Part shown: positions 45,934 through 56,900 of the stretch, in pieces | Layout: the number at the start of each line of letters is the position of its first letter | Position numbering within the stretch: position 1 is the first letter of the stretch | Assembly: GCF_002081715.1 (NCBI RefSeq) | Contig: NZ_MUKP01000015.1 | Span: forward strand, 58,534-122,533 | Source of the DNA: Nocardia donostiensis | Lineage (GTDB): Bacteria > Actinomycetota > Actinomycetes > Mycobacteriales > Mycobacteriaceae | DNA: 64,000 nucleotides | Direction of reading: 5' to 3' | Notes under the pieces: generated by a model | Told to the model about the DNA's origin: nothing | What the model saw: the letters and a program-made list of their open reading frames with translations, nothing else | Database searches by the model: none | Program-made: the position numbers and the translations under genes

Positions 45934-46189
45934 CGCCACCGCTGTCATGTCCTCACCCGAGAACAGAAAGGTCTTCCTCGGCGGCCGCGAGCGGGTGGCT
46001 CGGGTGAACGCGGTATTCACCTGCCCCGCTGCCGGCACCTGACGGGGATCGTGCTGTGATGGGCGCCGACCTCGCACTCCTCGGGCTGGCCCTCGGGTTG
46101 ATCGGGCTTACTGTGGCACTGTTCTGGCAGTAGGAGGTGACCACCGCCGCATGGATGTACCTGGAACCCCGCATGATTCGCCGTCTACG

Positions 46190-46276
46190 TCGCCACTGCC
46201 CCGGCGGAATAGGTAGCAAACTGTCGGTGATCACACATGGATCGTGGTCGGGAGCCGGGGAGGCCGAGGCATGCAC
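46190..46276 (-). pseudogene. Fragment of a DUF3558-like lipoprotein gene
   Basis: The minus strand reads SASPAPDHDPCVITDSLLPI, closely matching SAPDHDPCAIADSLLPD in the intact lipoprotein at 19049-20014. The nucleotide match covers about 55 bases (46200-46258 against 19483-19540). Only this short piece is present. Confidence 0.55.
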
Positions 46277-46783
46277 CCCGCGGACTTTCCACCCAGCTGG
46301 AAAACCGATGATCTTGTTCGACCTGCGGCGCTGTCTTGAAGCAGCGTTGAGGCCATGTCTTCAGCCCCGACTTCACGATCCGAAACACGGCCGTTGCTGC
46401 CGGTCGGCTCGTCGCTGTCCGATTCCCGATTGTTCCCGGTGAGTTATGACTCCAACCAATAAATACCAGTCGGTTGCATGGACGTGATCGAGCTGGCAAG
46501 CTGCTGGCAAGCAGGCGGACGAGATGTCGCAGGCATGCTGTAGGTGAAGGATAGTGAATGAGCGTTGACCAGCCCCGGTCTCGAGCCCGGTGGTACCTGC
46601 ACCTGTGCCGCGAGGTTGCGGTGACCAGCTTTCAGGGCGGGTAACTCGTTGGACCGAGTTACCCTGACGCTTCTCATCCGGCTGGCTGTTGCCGCCGAAA
46701 CCGTCGGGAACAGCCCGATTTCCGGCAGGCGAACGCCCCGCTGACCAGCGAAAAATCATGCCATCTATCCGGTGGTTCTCAAT

Positions 46784-46804
46784 CGATCGGAAGCTGACCG
46801 ATCG
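46784..46804. promoter_or_regulatory. Inverted repeat upstream of the PKS gene
   Basis: CGATCGG and CCGATCG are separated by seven bases, about 100 bases before the PKS start. It could be a regulator site or a leader hairpin; nothing else in the leader stands out. Confidence 0.35.
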
Positions 46805-46902
46805 GTTGTTGCCGATCCGCTTCGCAACTGACTGACTCACTGAGCCCGGCGTGGTTACGCCCCCGGGTTTCTCCGCCGACCCTGAAACCCGGGATGTGAC
46901 AC

Positions 46903-47910
46903 GTGGAAACCAACAACAGCGCCTCGTCCGACCGCACACTGGAGTACCTCAAGAAGGTTACGGTCGAATTGCTCACCACCCGGGACGATCTGACCAGGCT
47001 GCGGGACAAGCTCGACGAACCGATCGCGATCGTCGGCATGGCGTGCCGCTACCCGGGTGGTGTGGAGTCGCCAGACCACCTGTGGGACCTTGTTCGCTCC
47101 GGGGGCGATACCGTCACCGAATTTCCGCGTGACCGCGGCTGGGATGTGGACCGGCTGTACGATCCCGATCCGGATCGGTTCGGCAAGACCTACACCCGGT
47201 CCGGCAGCTTCCTACGCGGCGTAGGTGATTTCGATGCCGGCTTCTTCGAGATCGGCCCGCGCGAGGCGGCCGCGATGGATCCGCAGCAGCGGTTGCTGCT
47301 GGAAGCGGCGTGGGAGGCGTTGGAGGACGCCGGGATTGATCCGGTGTCCCTGCGAGGCTCCGACACGGGTGTCTACACCGGTGTCATGTATCAGGACTAC
47401 GACCACACCGCGCGAGCCGCCGGTCCGGCCGCCGAAGGCTACGGCGGTGTCGGTACTTCCGGCAGTGTGGTGTCCGGGCGGGTCGCCTACACCCTCGGCC
47501 TGGAAGGGCCTGCCATCACAGTGGACACCGCGTGTTCGTCCTCGCTGGTGGCGATCCACCTGGCGTGCCAGGCACTACGCCGTGGTGAGACATCAATGGT
47601 GCTGGCCGGCGGCGTGACGGTCATGTCGACACCCCAGCTGTTCATCGAGTTCGCCCGGCAGCGGGGACTGGCGCCGGACGGCCGATGCAAGGCGTTCTCA
47701 GCGGCCGCGGACGGGGCCGGTTGGTCCGAGGGTGTCGGGCTGCTGGTGTTGGAGCGGTTGTCGGATGCCCGGCGGCTGGGGCACAACGTACTGGCGGTGA
47801 TCCGCGGTTCGGCGGTGAACCAGGATGGTGCCTCGAACGGGTTGACCGCGCCCAACGGCCCCTCCCAGGAGCGGGTGATCTCCGCGGCGCTGGCGGCGGC
47901 CGGGCTGTGA
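46903..47910 (+). CDS. Type I modular PKS, N-terminal piece: docking helix and first part of KS1
   Basis: The first 335 codons of a modular PKS, ended by an in-frame TGA at 47908-47910. The N-terminus [39 protein letters not shown] is a coiled-coil docking domain, so the protein is built to receive a chain from an upstream PKS subunit. KS1 begins at residue 39 and includes the active-site Cys211 in [19 protein letters not shown]. The two catalytic His lie beyond the stop. The next frame is open in the same phase. The start is the GTG at 46903. As a separate product this piece would be inactive; a nonsense mutation, readthrough or sequence error are the options. Confidence 0.85.
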   Translation: METNNSASSDRTLEYLKKVTVELLTTRDDLTRLRDKLDEPIAIVGMACRYPGGVESPDHLWDLVRSGGDTVTEFPRDRGWDVDRLYDPDPDRFGKTYTRSGSFLRGVGDFDAGFFEIGPREAAAMDPQQRLLLEAAWEALEDAGIDPVSLRGSDTGVYTGVMYQDYDHTARAAGPAAEGYGGVGTSGSVVSGRVAYTLGLEGPAITVDTACSSSLVAIHLACQALRRGETSMVLAGGVTVMSTPQLFIEFARQRGLAPDGRCKAFSAAADGAGWSEGVGLLVLERLSDARRLGHNVLAVIRGSAVNQDGASNGLTAPNGPSQERVISAALAAAGL

Positions 47911-47919
47911 CCCGCCGAT

Positions 47920-50900
47920 GTGGACGCGGTGGAAGCGCACGGGACCGGTACGGCGCTGGGCGACCCGATCGAGGCGCAGGCGCTCATCGCGACCTACGGA
48001 CAGGACCGCCCGGAGCCTCTGCGTATCGGGTCGCTGAAGTCGAATATCGGGCACAGTCAGGCGGCCGCCGGGGTGGGCGGGATGATCAAGATGGTGCAGG
48101 CGTTGCGGCATGAGGAACTGCCCAAGACGCTGCACGTCGACGAATTGTCGCCCCATGTGGATTGGTCGGCGGGCACGGTGCGCGTGCTGACACAGGCGGA
48201 GCAGTGGCCGGCCGGTGCGCGGGTGCGACGCGCGGGAGTGTCCTCATTCGGGATCAGCGGCACCAACGCGCATGTGATCGTGGAGGAGGCACCTGTTGCC
48301 GCCGAACCGGGCGCGGACGAGACCGGAGGTAGCGCCGATTCGCCGGCCGCCGTGTCCGCCGAGGTGACCCCGCTGGTGGTGTCGGCCAAATCCGAACCTG
48401 CCCTGCGGGCTCAGGCCGAGCGGCTGCGACAGTGGTTGTCCGGCCATCCGGATACCGACGTGTGGAGTGTGGCGTCGGCTCTGCTGGAACATCGGACCCG
48501 GTTCGCGCGGCGGGCCGCTGTGGTGGGCCGGGACCGGGCCGAATTACTGGCGGGGCTGGCGGATCTGGCGTCGGGTTCGGTGTCGCCGGCAGTGGTGACC
48601 GGCTCGGTAGGTTCCGGAAAGACGGCATTCCTGTTCACCGGTCAGGGTGCGCAGCGGGTGGGAATGGGTGCCGGTTTGTACGCGGCGTTCCCGGTTTTCG
48701 CGCAGGCACTGGACGAAGTGTGCGGACAATTCGATGCGCTGCTGGGCGGGTCGCTGCGGGAGGTGATGTTCGCCGATCCGCAGGGTGTGCTGGAGCGGAC
48801 GGAATGGACGCAGCCGGCCTTGTTCGCGTTCGAGGTGGCCTTGTTCCGCCTGGTCGAGTCGTTCGGTCTCGCGCCGGACATGGTGGCGGGGCATTCGATC
48901 GGGGAACTGGTCGCGGCGTATGTGGCGGGTGTCTGGTCGCTGGCGGACGCCTGTGCGCTGGTGGCGGCCCGGGGCCGGTTGATGGGCGCGCTGCCCGAGG
49001 GTGGGGCGATGCTGGCCGCCGCCGTTACCGAGGATCGTGCACTCGAGATCGTGGCGGCTTTCGGGGATCGGCTGGCGCTGGCCGCTGTCAACGGTCCCGC
49101 TTCGGTGGTGCTTTCCGGTGACGCCGACGCCGTCGAGGAGGTGGAGCGCCGGCTTTCCGGTGACGGTGTACGGACCTCGCGGCTGCGGGTCAGTCATGCC
49201 TTCCATTCGGCTCGGATGGATCCCATGCTGGCCGAGTTCCGCGCTGTCGCCGAGCGGTTGACCTACCGGCAGCCTGCGCTGGCGCTGGTGTCGAATGTGT
49301 CCGCCGGTGTCGCCGCAACGGCGTCGACCGATCCCGGCTACTGGGTCGAACAGGTCCGCGGTTGCGTCCGGTTCGCACCAGGGGTGGACGCGCTGGTGGC
49401 TGCCGGGGTACTGCGGTTCGTCGAGATGGGCCCGGACGCGGTGCTCTCGGCGATGTCGCGCGAATGCCTGGCCGAGCATCCTGGGGTGGACGCCGAGTCA
49501 TTGGTGGTGGCCACGTCCCGGCGGTCGGTCGACGAGGTGAGCCAGTTCGTCACCATGCTGGCCCAGGCCGACGCCGCCGGCCTGGAGGTGGACTGGCGCC
49601 CCTTGTTCGCCGGCCGGGAGATCAGCCGGGTAGCGCTGCCCACCTATGCGTTCCAACGGCAGCGGTACTGGCTGGAGCCGCTGGGCGGGGGCGCGGCGCC
49701 GGGAACTTCCGATCACCCGATCCTGACCGGCGTGGTTCCGCTGGCGGGCAAGGACGAATGGCTGTTCACCGGTCGGATCTCGGCGGCTGATCAGCCCTGG
49801 TTGGCCGATCACAGCGTATTCGGTTCGGTCGTGGTGCCGGGGACCGCGTTCGTGGAGCTGGTACTCACCGCAGGGGCGCGGCTGGACGCCGGTTCCGTCG
49901 AGGAGCTGCTGCTGGAAGGTCCGCTGGTGCTGACCGGTGACGCCCCGGTGGACATCCAGGTGGGTGTGGAGCCCGCCGACGAAGCGGGCAGGCGCCGGTT
50001 CTCTATTCACTCCCGCGTGGCCGGGGACGATGATGTCACCGGTGGCGAGTGGAGCACACACGCCAGTGGTGTGCTGGTCCCCGTTTCCGAGGCCGTCCCG
50101 ACGTGGGTCGCCGCCGAGACGTCGGGGGACTGGCCGCCCGCCGGGGCGGAACCAGTCGCCTATGACGCGCTCTACGACCAGCTCGCCGATCTGGGGTTCG
50201 GCTACGGCCCGGCGTTTCAGGGATTACGGTCGGTCTGGCGGGATACCGGCGATCTGCTCACCGAGGTGGCGCTGACCGACGACGCCGGTACGGCGGCCGC
50301 GTACGCGATCCATCCCGCGTTGTTCGATGCCGTGTTCCATGCGGCCATCGCCGAACTCGCGCTGGATCTGCCTGCGGGCCGGCTACCACTGCCGTTCTCG
50401 TTCGGTGGGGTCCGGTTGTATCGCACCGGGGTAGCGGCTGTCCGGGTACGCGTCATGCTGACCGGATCCGACCGGATCCGGCTCGTCGCGGTCGATGACG
50501 CCGGTGCTCCGGTACTCAGTCTCGACTCGCTGGCTTCCCGTCCCGTGGACGCCGAAGCGTTGCGCGGCGCGGCCGGAGAGCGCCCGTCACTGGCGGAGGT
50601 CGAATGGGTACCGGTGTCGGCCGGGACCGGTCATCCGACGGTGCCGGTGGCGGTGCTGGGGTCCGGCGCGGTCTCCGGTGCCGGAAGCCGGTTCGCCGAT
50701 CTGGCCGAGCTGCTGGCCGCGCAGACGCTTCCCGAGGTCGTGGTATGGGCGCCGGTCGGCGGCGATTCCGGTGCCGACGATACTGTCGCTCGCACGCATA
50801 TCGGGGTTACCGCGACACTGGAACTGTTGCGTCAGTGGCAGACCGATCACCGGTTGTCGGCTGCTCGGCTGGTCGTGCTGACCCGAGGCGCCGCCGCGGT

Positions 50901-53900
50901 ATCCGGCGAGTCGCCGGACCCGGCCGCAGCTGCTGTCGCCGGTTTGCTGCGCAGTGCGCAGTTCGAATACCCGGGCCGGTTCGTGCTGCTCGACGTGGCA
51001 CCGGGCGCGGACCCGGACGAGGAGACGGTCGCCGCCGCGGCGGATTCGGAAGAACCGGAGCTGGCGGTCCGCGATGGTGTGCGGTACGTGCCCCGGCTGC
51101 GACGTCGGGCCGGCCGGACCGGAGGCGCGGCACCAGACTTCGGCACGGGCTCGGTGTTGATCACCGGCGGCACCGGTGGGCTCGGTGCCGAGGTGGCCAG
51201 GCATATCGTGGCAGCGCACGGAGTGCGTCGCCTGGTTTTGGTATCGCGCCGTGGCGACCGCGCTCCCGGGGTGCCCGCGCTGGTCGACGAGCTGGCCGCG
51301 GCCGGTGCGCAGGTGCGGGTGGCCGCGTGCGATGTCGGTGATCGCACTGCGCTGGCCGTGCTGCTGGCGGATCTCACCGGCGAATTCGCTCCGAGCGCGG
51401 TGATCCATTCGGCCGGTGTTCTCGACGACGGCACTGTCGAAACCCTGACCGCCGAACAGCTGGATCGGGTACTGGCGGCGAAAGCGGATGCCGCGTGGAA
51501 CCTGCACGACGCCACCCGTGACCGGGAGTTGGCCGCCTTCGTGTTGTTCTCCTCGCTCGCGGGCGTTGCGGGATCACCAGGGCAGGGCAATTACGCTGCG
51601 GCGAACGCCTTCCTGGACGCGTTGGCCGCCCAGAGGCACGCGGCGGGCCTGCCCGCGGTGTCGATCGCGTGGGGTTCCTGGAACCAGGGCAGCGGTATGA
51701 CCACTGCGCTGGACGGCACCGCGATGGCCAGGATGGCGCGAATGGGGGTACGCCCGCTCGCTACCGCCGACGGTCTGGCCTTGTTCGATCAGGCGACCGC
51801 TGCGGCCGCGCCGATGGTCGTCGCCACCGATTTCGACACCGAGGCACTTGCGGCGCGGGCACGCGAGGGCTCGCTCCCCCGGGTACTGCATGCGATGGTG
51901 ACCGTGCCGGTGCGGCGGGCGGCGGATACCACCGGCTCGCTGGCTCGCCGGTTGGCGGCTGCCGCGCCGGCCGAGCACGAGACCATTGTTCTCGCGGTGG
52001 TGTGTGCGGAGGCGGCCGGCGTGCTCGGGCACATCTCCGCTGACGCGATTGATCCCACCGCGCCGTTCAGTGAACTGGGTTTCGATTCGCTGGCCGGCGT
52101 CGAGTTCCGCAACCGGCTGGGCAAGGCAACCGGCGTGCAACTGCCGTCGACGCTGGTTTTCGATCACCCGACCGCCACGGCGGTGGCCGCATTCGTGCTG
52201 TCCAGGGTCGGCGAGCTCGAGTCCGCCGATGCTCGGCCGGTGAACCGGGTGGTGCGCCGGGTCCGGACCGATGAACCGATCGCGATCGTCGGTATGGGCT
52301 GCCGCTATCCGGGGGGTGTCGAATCGCCCGCCCAGCTGTGGGATCTGGTGACCGCCGGAACCGACGCGATCACCGACTTCCCCTCCGACCGGGGCTGGGA
52401 CCTGGACCGGTTGTTCCATCCGGACCCCGACAACCCGGGGACCTCGTATCTGCGTTACGGCGGGTTCCTCACCGACGCGGGTCATTTCGATGCCGGTTTC
52501 TTCGGTATCGGTCCCCGAGAGGCGACGGCGATGGATCCGCAGCAGCGGTTGCTGCTGGAGGCGTCGTGGGAGGCGCTCGAGCACGCGGGAATCGACCCGG
52601 CGTCGTTGCGGGGCAGCGACGCGGGTGTGTTCACCGGCATCTCATACCTGGACTACGAGGAGATCGCCAAAGCCTCGGGTGCCGGTGTCGAGGGCTATAT
52701 CGGCACCGGTTCGGCGAGCAGCGTCGCCTCCGGGCGGGTGGCGTACACCTTGGGTCTGGAGGGACCGGCGATCACCGTGGACACCGCGTGTTCGTCCTCG
52801 CTGGTGGCCATTCATCTGGCCGCTCAGGCGTTGCGTCAGGGCGAATGCTCGATGGCGCTGGCCAGCGGTGCCGCGGTGATGTCGACACCGTTCCTGTTCA
52901 CCGAGTTCTCACGGCAGCGGGGTTTGGCTCCGGATGGTCGGTGTAAGGCGTTTTCGGCGGCTGCGGACGGGGTGGGTTGGTCCGAGGGTGTGGGTGTGTT
53001 GGTGTTGGAGCGGTTGTCGGACGCGCGGCGGCTGGGGCATGAGGTGTTGGCGGTGGTGCGGGGTTCGGCGGTGAATCAGGACGGTGCGTCGAATGGTTTG
53101 ACGGCGCCGAACGGTCCGTCGCAGGAACGGGTTATCGCGGCGGCATTGGCCTCGGCGGGGTTGGCGCCGTCGGAGGTGGATGCGGTGGAGGCGCATGGTA
53201 CGGGTACGCCGTTGGGTGATCCGATCGAGGCGCAAGCCCTGATCGCGGCTTATGGGCAGGACCGGACCGAACCGCTGTGGGTCGGGTCGCTGAAATCGAA
53301 CATCGGGCACAGTCAAGCGGCCGCCGGGGTGGCCGGGGTGATCAAGGTGGTGCAGGCGCTACGCCACAGCATGCTGCCGAGGACGCTGCATGTGGACGCG
53401 CCGTCGCCGCATGTGGATTGGTCGGCCGGTGCGGTGCGGTTGCTCACCGAGGAACGGTCGTGGCCGGGTTCGGCGGACCGGGTGCGCCGGGCCGGGGTCT
53501 CCTCGTTCGGGATCAGCGGCACCAACGCCCACGTCATCATCGAGGAAGCACCGGCCGGACCGGTGGGCTCGGCGGTGACCGTAGCCGATGGCCGCGGCCC
53601 GGCGGCGGGAGCGGTGCCGCTGCTGCTTTCGGCGAAGTCGGTGCCGGGGCTGCGCGCCCAGGCGGCGCGGTTGCACGACTGGCTGATCGCGCACCCGGAA
53701 GCGGAGCTATCGGATATCGCGTACTCGCTGCTGACAACTCGTTCTCGACTGAATCGGCGCGGGGCGGTGGTCGCCGGGGAGCGGGAGACGGCACTGGCGC
53801 GGCTGACGGATCTGGCCACCGGCTCGACCGGCGTGGGCGTCGTCGACGGCACATCTGTCGACGGCAAGATCGCGTTCCTGTTCACCGGGCAGGGCGCCCA

Positions 53901-56900
53901 GCGACCGGGCATGGGTGCCGGACTGTATTCGGCCTTCCCGGTCTTCGCCGCCGCCTTCGACGAGATCTGCGCCGAGTTCGATCGACTGCTCGGACCATGG
54001 CCGGACGGTGCAGGCCTGAAGGACATCGTCTTCGGTTCGGCCGAGCAGGAGTCGATCCATCGGACCGAGTACACCCAGCCGGCGTTGTTCGCGTACGAGG
54101 TGGCGTTGTTTCGGCTGGTGGAGTCGTTCGGAATCAGTCCGGATGTGCTGATCGGGCATTCGATCGGCGAACTGGTCGCCGCATATGTGGCCGGGATGTG
54201 GTCGACCGCGGACGCGTGTGCGCTGGTGGCGGCGCGCGGTCGGCTGATGGGTGCGTTGCCGCCGGGAGGCGCGATGCTGGCAGCGGCGATCCCGCAGCCG
54301 CGCGCGGACGAGATCATCGCCCCCTTCGGTGAGCGGCTGTCGGTCGCCGCTGTCAACAGTCCGTCGGCGGTCGTGTTCTCCGGTACCGAGGAAGCTGTCG
54401 CCCAGCTGGAGGCGCTGCTGTCCGCCGAGGGGGTGCGGGTGTCCCGGCTACGGGTGAGCCACGCCTTCCACTCCGGGCTGATGGATCCCATGCTCCCCGA
54501 GTTCGAGGAGGTGGTGGCCGGGGTGAACTACCGCCGTCCGCTGCTTCCTGTGGTGTCCAATGTGTTCGGGGTCGTCGGCGGTGAGGCATTCGCCGATCCG
54601 CTGTACTGGGTGGGTCATGTCCGGGATACGGTGCGGTTCGCCCAGGGCGTCGACCATCTGGTGGACAGCGGAGTGTCGCGGTTCCTGGAAATCGGCCCTG
54701 ACGCCGTACTCAGTGCGATGACCAGGCAGTGCCTGCCCGCAGACGTGGAATCGAGGGCTCTGGTGGCGGCCGCAGGCCGGCGCGGCGCCGACGAGGTGAC
54801 GCAATTCCTGGCGTTCCTCGGCCAGGCGCACAGCGCGGGTATCGAGGTCGATTGGGCGCCGCTGTTCGCCGGCTACGCACCGGCGCGGGTCGAACTGCCG
54901 ACCTACGCCTTCCAGCGGCAGCGCTACTGGCTGCACACCGGCCGCCCGGCCGCCATGGGTGGACTCGGCCATCCGATCCTGACCGAGGCCGTGCCGGTGG
55001 CCGGTAGGGACGAGTGGCTGTTCACCGGAAAGTTGTCCGATCCGGGTCAGCCATGGGTCGCCGAGCACCTGGTGTTCGGCACGCCGGTGGTGCCGGCGAC
55101 CACCTATCTGGAAATGGCCTCGGCGGTCGGAACGCGGCTCGGCGCCGGGGTGATCGAGGAACTGCTGCTCGACATTCCGCTGGTGCTCACCGAGAACCCG
55201 GTCGATATCCAAGTGGCGGTGGAAGAGGCCGGGCCGGATGGCCGCCGCCGCTTCACCGTCTACTCCCGGTCGGAGCGGACCGAGGACGCGCAGGACTGGG
55301 TCGCGCATGCCGGTGGTGTGCTGGCCGAAGCCGACGCCACACCCGATGCCGGTACCGGATGGGACGAGGTGTGGCCGCCGGAGCACGCCGAGCAGCTCGA
55401 TGTGGCGGACCTGTATCAGCGGATCTCCGGACTGGGTATGGAGTACGGGCCGGTGTTCCGTGGGGTACGCGCGGCCTGGCGGCGTGGGCAGGAAATGTTC
55501 GCCGAGATCTCACTCGACGACGCGGTGGTCCCACAGCCGGGCGGCTTCGGGATCCATCCGGCATTGTTCGACGCCTGCCTGCACCCGGCGCTCGACTTCG
55601 TCATGGACGACGTCCCCGCCGACCGAGTTCCGCTGCCGGTGCGGTGCGCGGGTGTGCGATTGGCCAGGACCGGTTCCGGACCCCTGCGGCTGCGGATTGA
55701 TTGGCACGGTGGCTACGGGATTCGGATGGAGGCCGTCGACGAGGCAGGCGACCCGGTGCTGAGCGTCGACTCGGTGGTGGTTCATCCGGTCGAGCGGCGC
55801 ACGGTGGAGCGGGTCCGCTCGGCGGGCGCATTGCCGCTGTACGGCCTGGAGTGGTTGCCGGTTCCGGCGGCGACCGAGGTGGTCGAGGTGTCGGTGGCGG
55901 TGCTCGGCGGGGCCGATATCGCCGGGGCCGAGCACCGATTCGCCGATGTCGGTGCTGCTGCCGAAGCAGCGCGGGGGTCGGCGGCACCCGACGCGGTGGT
56001 GTGGTGTGCCGAGACGGTGCCCGATGCTGCCGAGACGATGCCCGGCATGGCCCGGCGCGGTGTCCTGGAGATGCTCGCCCTGGTGCGGTCCTGGCTGGCG
56101 GATACCGGACCGGCCCGGACCCGGCTGGTGGTGGTGACGCACCGGGCGATGGGTCCGGCCGGGGAATCGCCCGACCCGGCGGCAGCGGCGATCGCCGGAC
56201 TGGTGCGCAGTGCGCAGGCCGAACATCCGGGCCGGATCGTCCTGCTCGACCGGGACGGCGAGCTCGACCGTCGGCTCGTGTCGGCGGCCATCGCCGCGAA
56301 CGAGCCGCTGCTGGCGGTACGCGACGGTGCCCTGTTGGTGCCGCGTGTGAGCCGCCGTCCCGCCGCGGTGGACCCCGTGCCGATGTCTTTCGGCACAGGC
56401 ACGGTGCTGGTCACCGGCGGCACCACCGGCCTGGGCGCACTGGTGGCGCGGCACCTGGTCGCGGCGCACGGGGTGCGCCGGCTGCTGCTGGTTTCCCGCC
56501 GAGGCCGCGACGCCGAAGGGGTACCGGAGCTGGTTGCCGAGGTGTCCGCGCTGGGTGCCGCGGTGGATGTGGCCGCCTGTGACGTGGCGGATCGAGCTGC
56601 CCTGGAACAGTTGCTGGCCCAGCTGCCGCCCGAGTTCCCGTTGTCGGGAATCGTGCACGCGGCGGGGGTGGTGGACGACGGCACTGTCGAGAGCCTGACC
56701 GCCGACCAGATCGATCGGGTGTTCCGACCCAAGGTCGACGGGCTGTGGTCGCTGCACGAGGCGGCCTGCTCTGCCGAGGTATCGGCGTTTGTCGTCTTCT
56801 CGTCCATGGCCGGGGTGGCGGGCGCGCCGGGCCAGGGTAACTACGCGGCCGCGAACGCGTTTACGGATGCGCTGGTGGCGCTGCGGATCTCGGCCGGGCT

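Larger units (their letters stand above)
45934..46902. other. 969-base region upstream of the PKS
   Basis: No confident gene. Two short plus-strand frames occur: 45947-46042 (31 codons, starting MSSPENRKVFLGG) and 46059-46133 (24 codons, MGADLALLGLALGLIGLTVA then LFWQ, a single membrane helix). The second ends at an AGGAGGTGA sequence with a GTG/ATG close by, but the frame beyond does not look like protein. It also holds a degraded DUF3558-like fragment on the minus strand and an inverted repeat near 46790. Confidence 0.4.

Noticed and set aside
46373..46939. 188-codon minus-strand frame upstream of the PKS
   Set aside because: Protein-like features are absent and it overlaps the PKS start; treated as non-coding leader.
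52909..53316. Minus-strand frame within KS2 repeated in KS3 (57850-59445)
   Set aside because: The same antisense translation appears in both places only because the 399-bp tract is duplicated.
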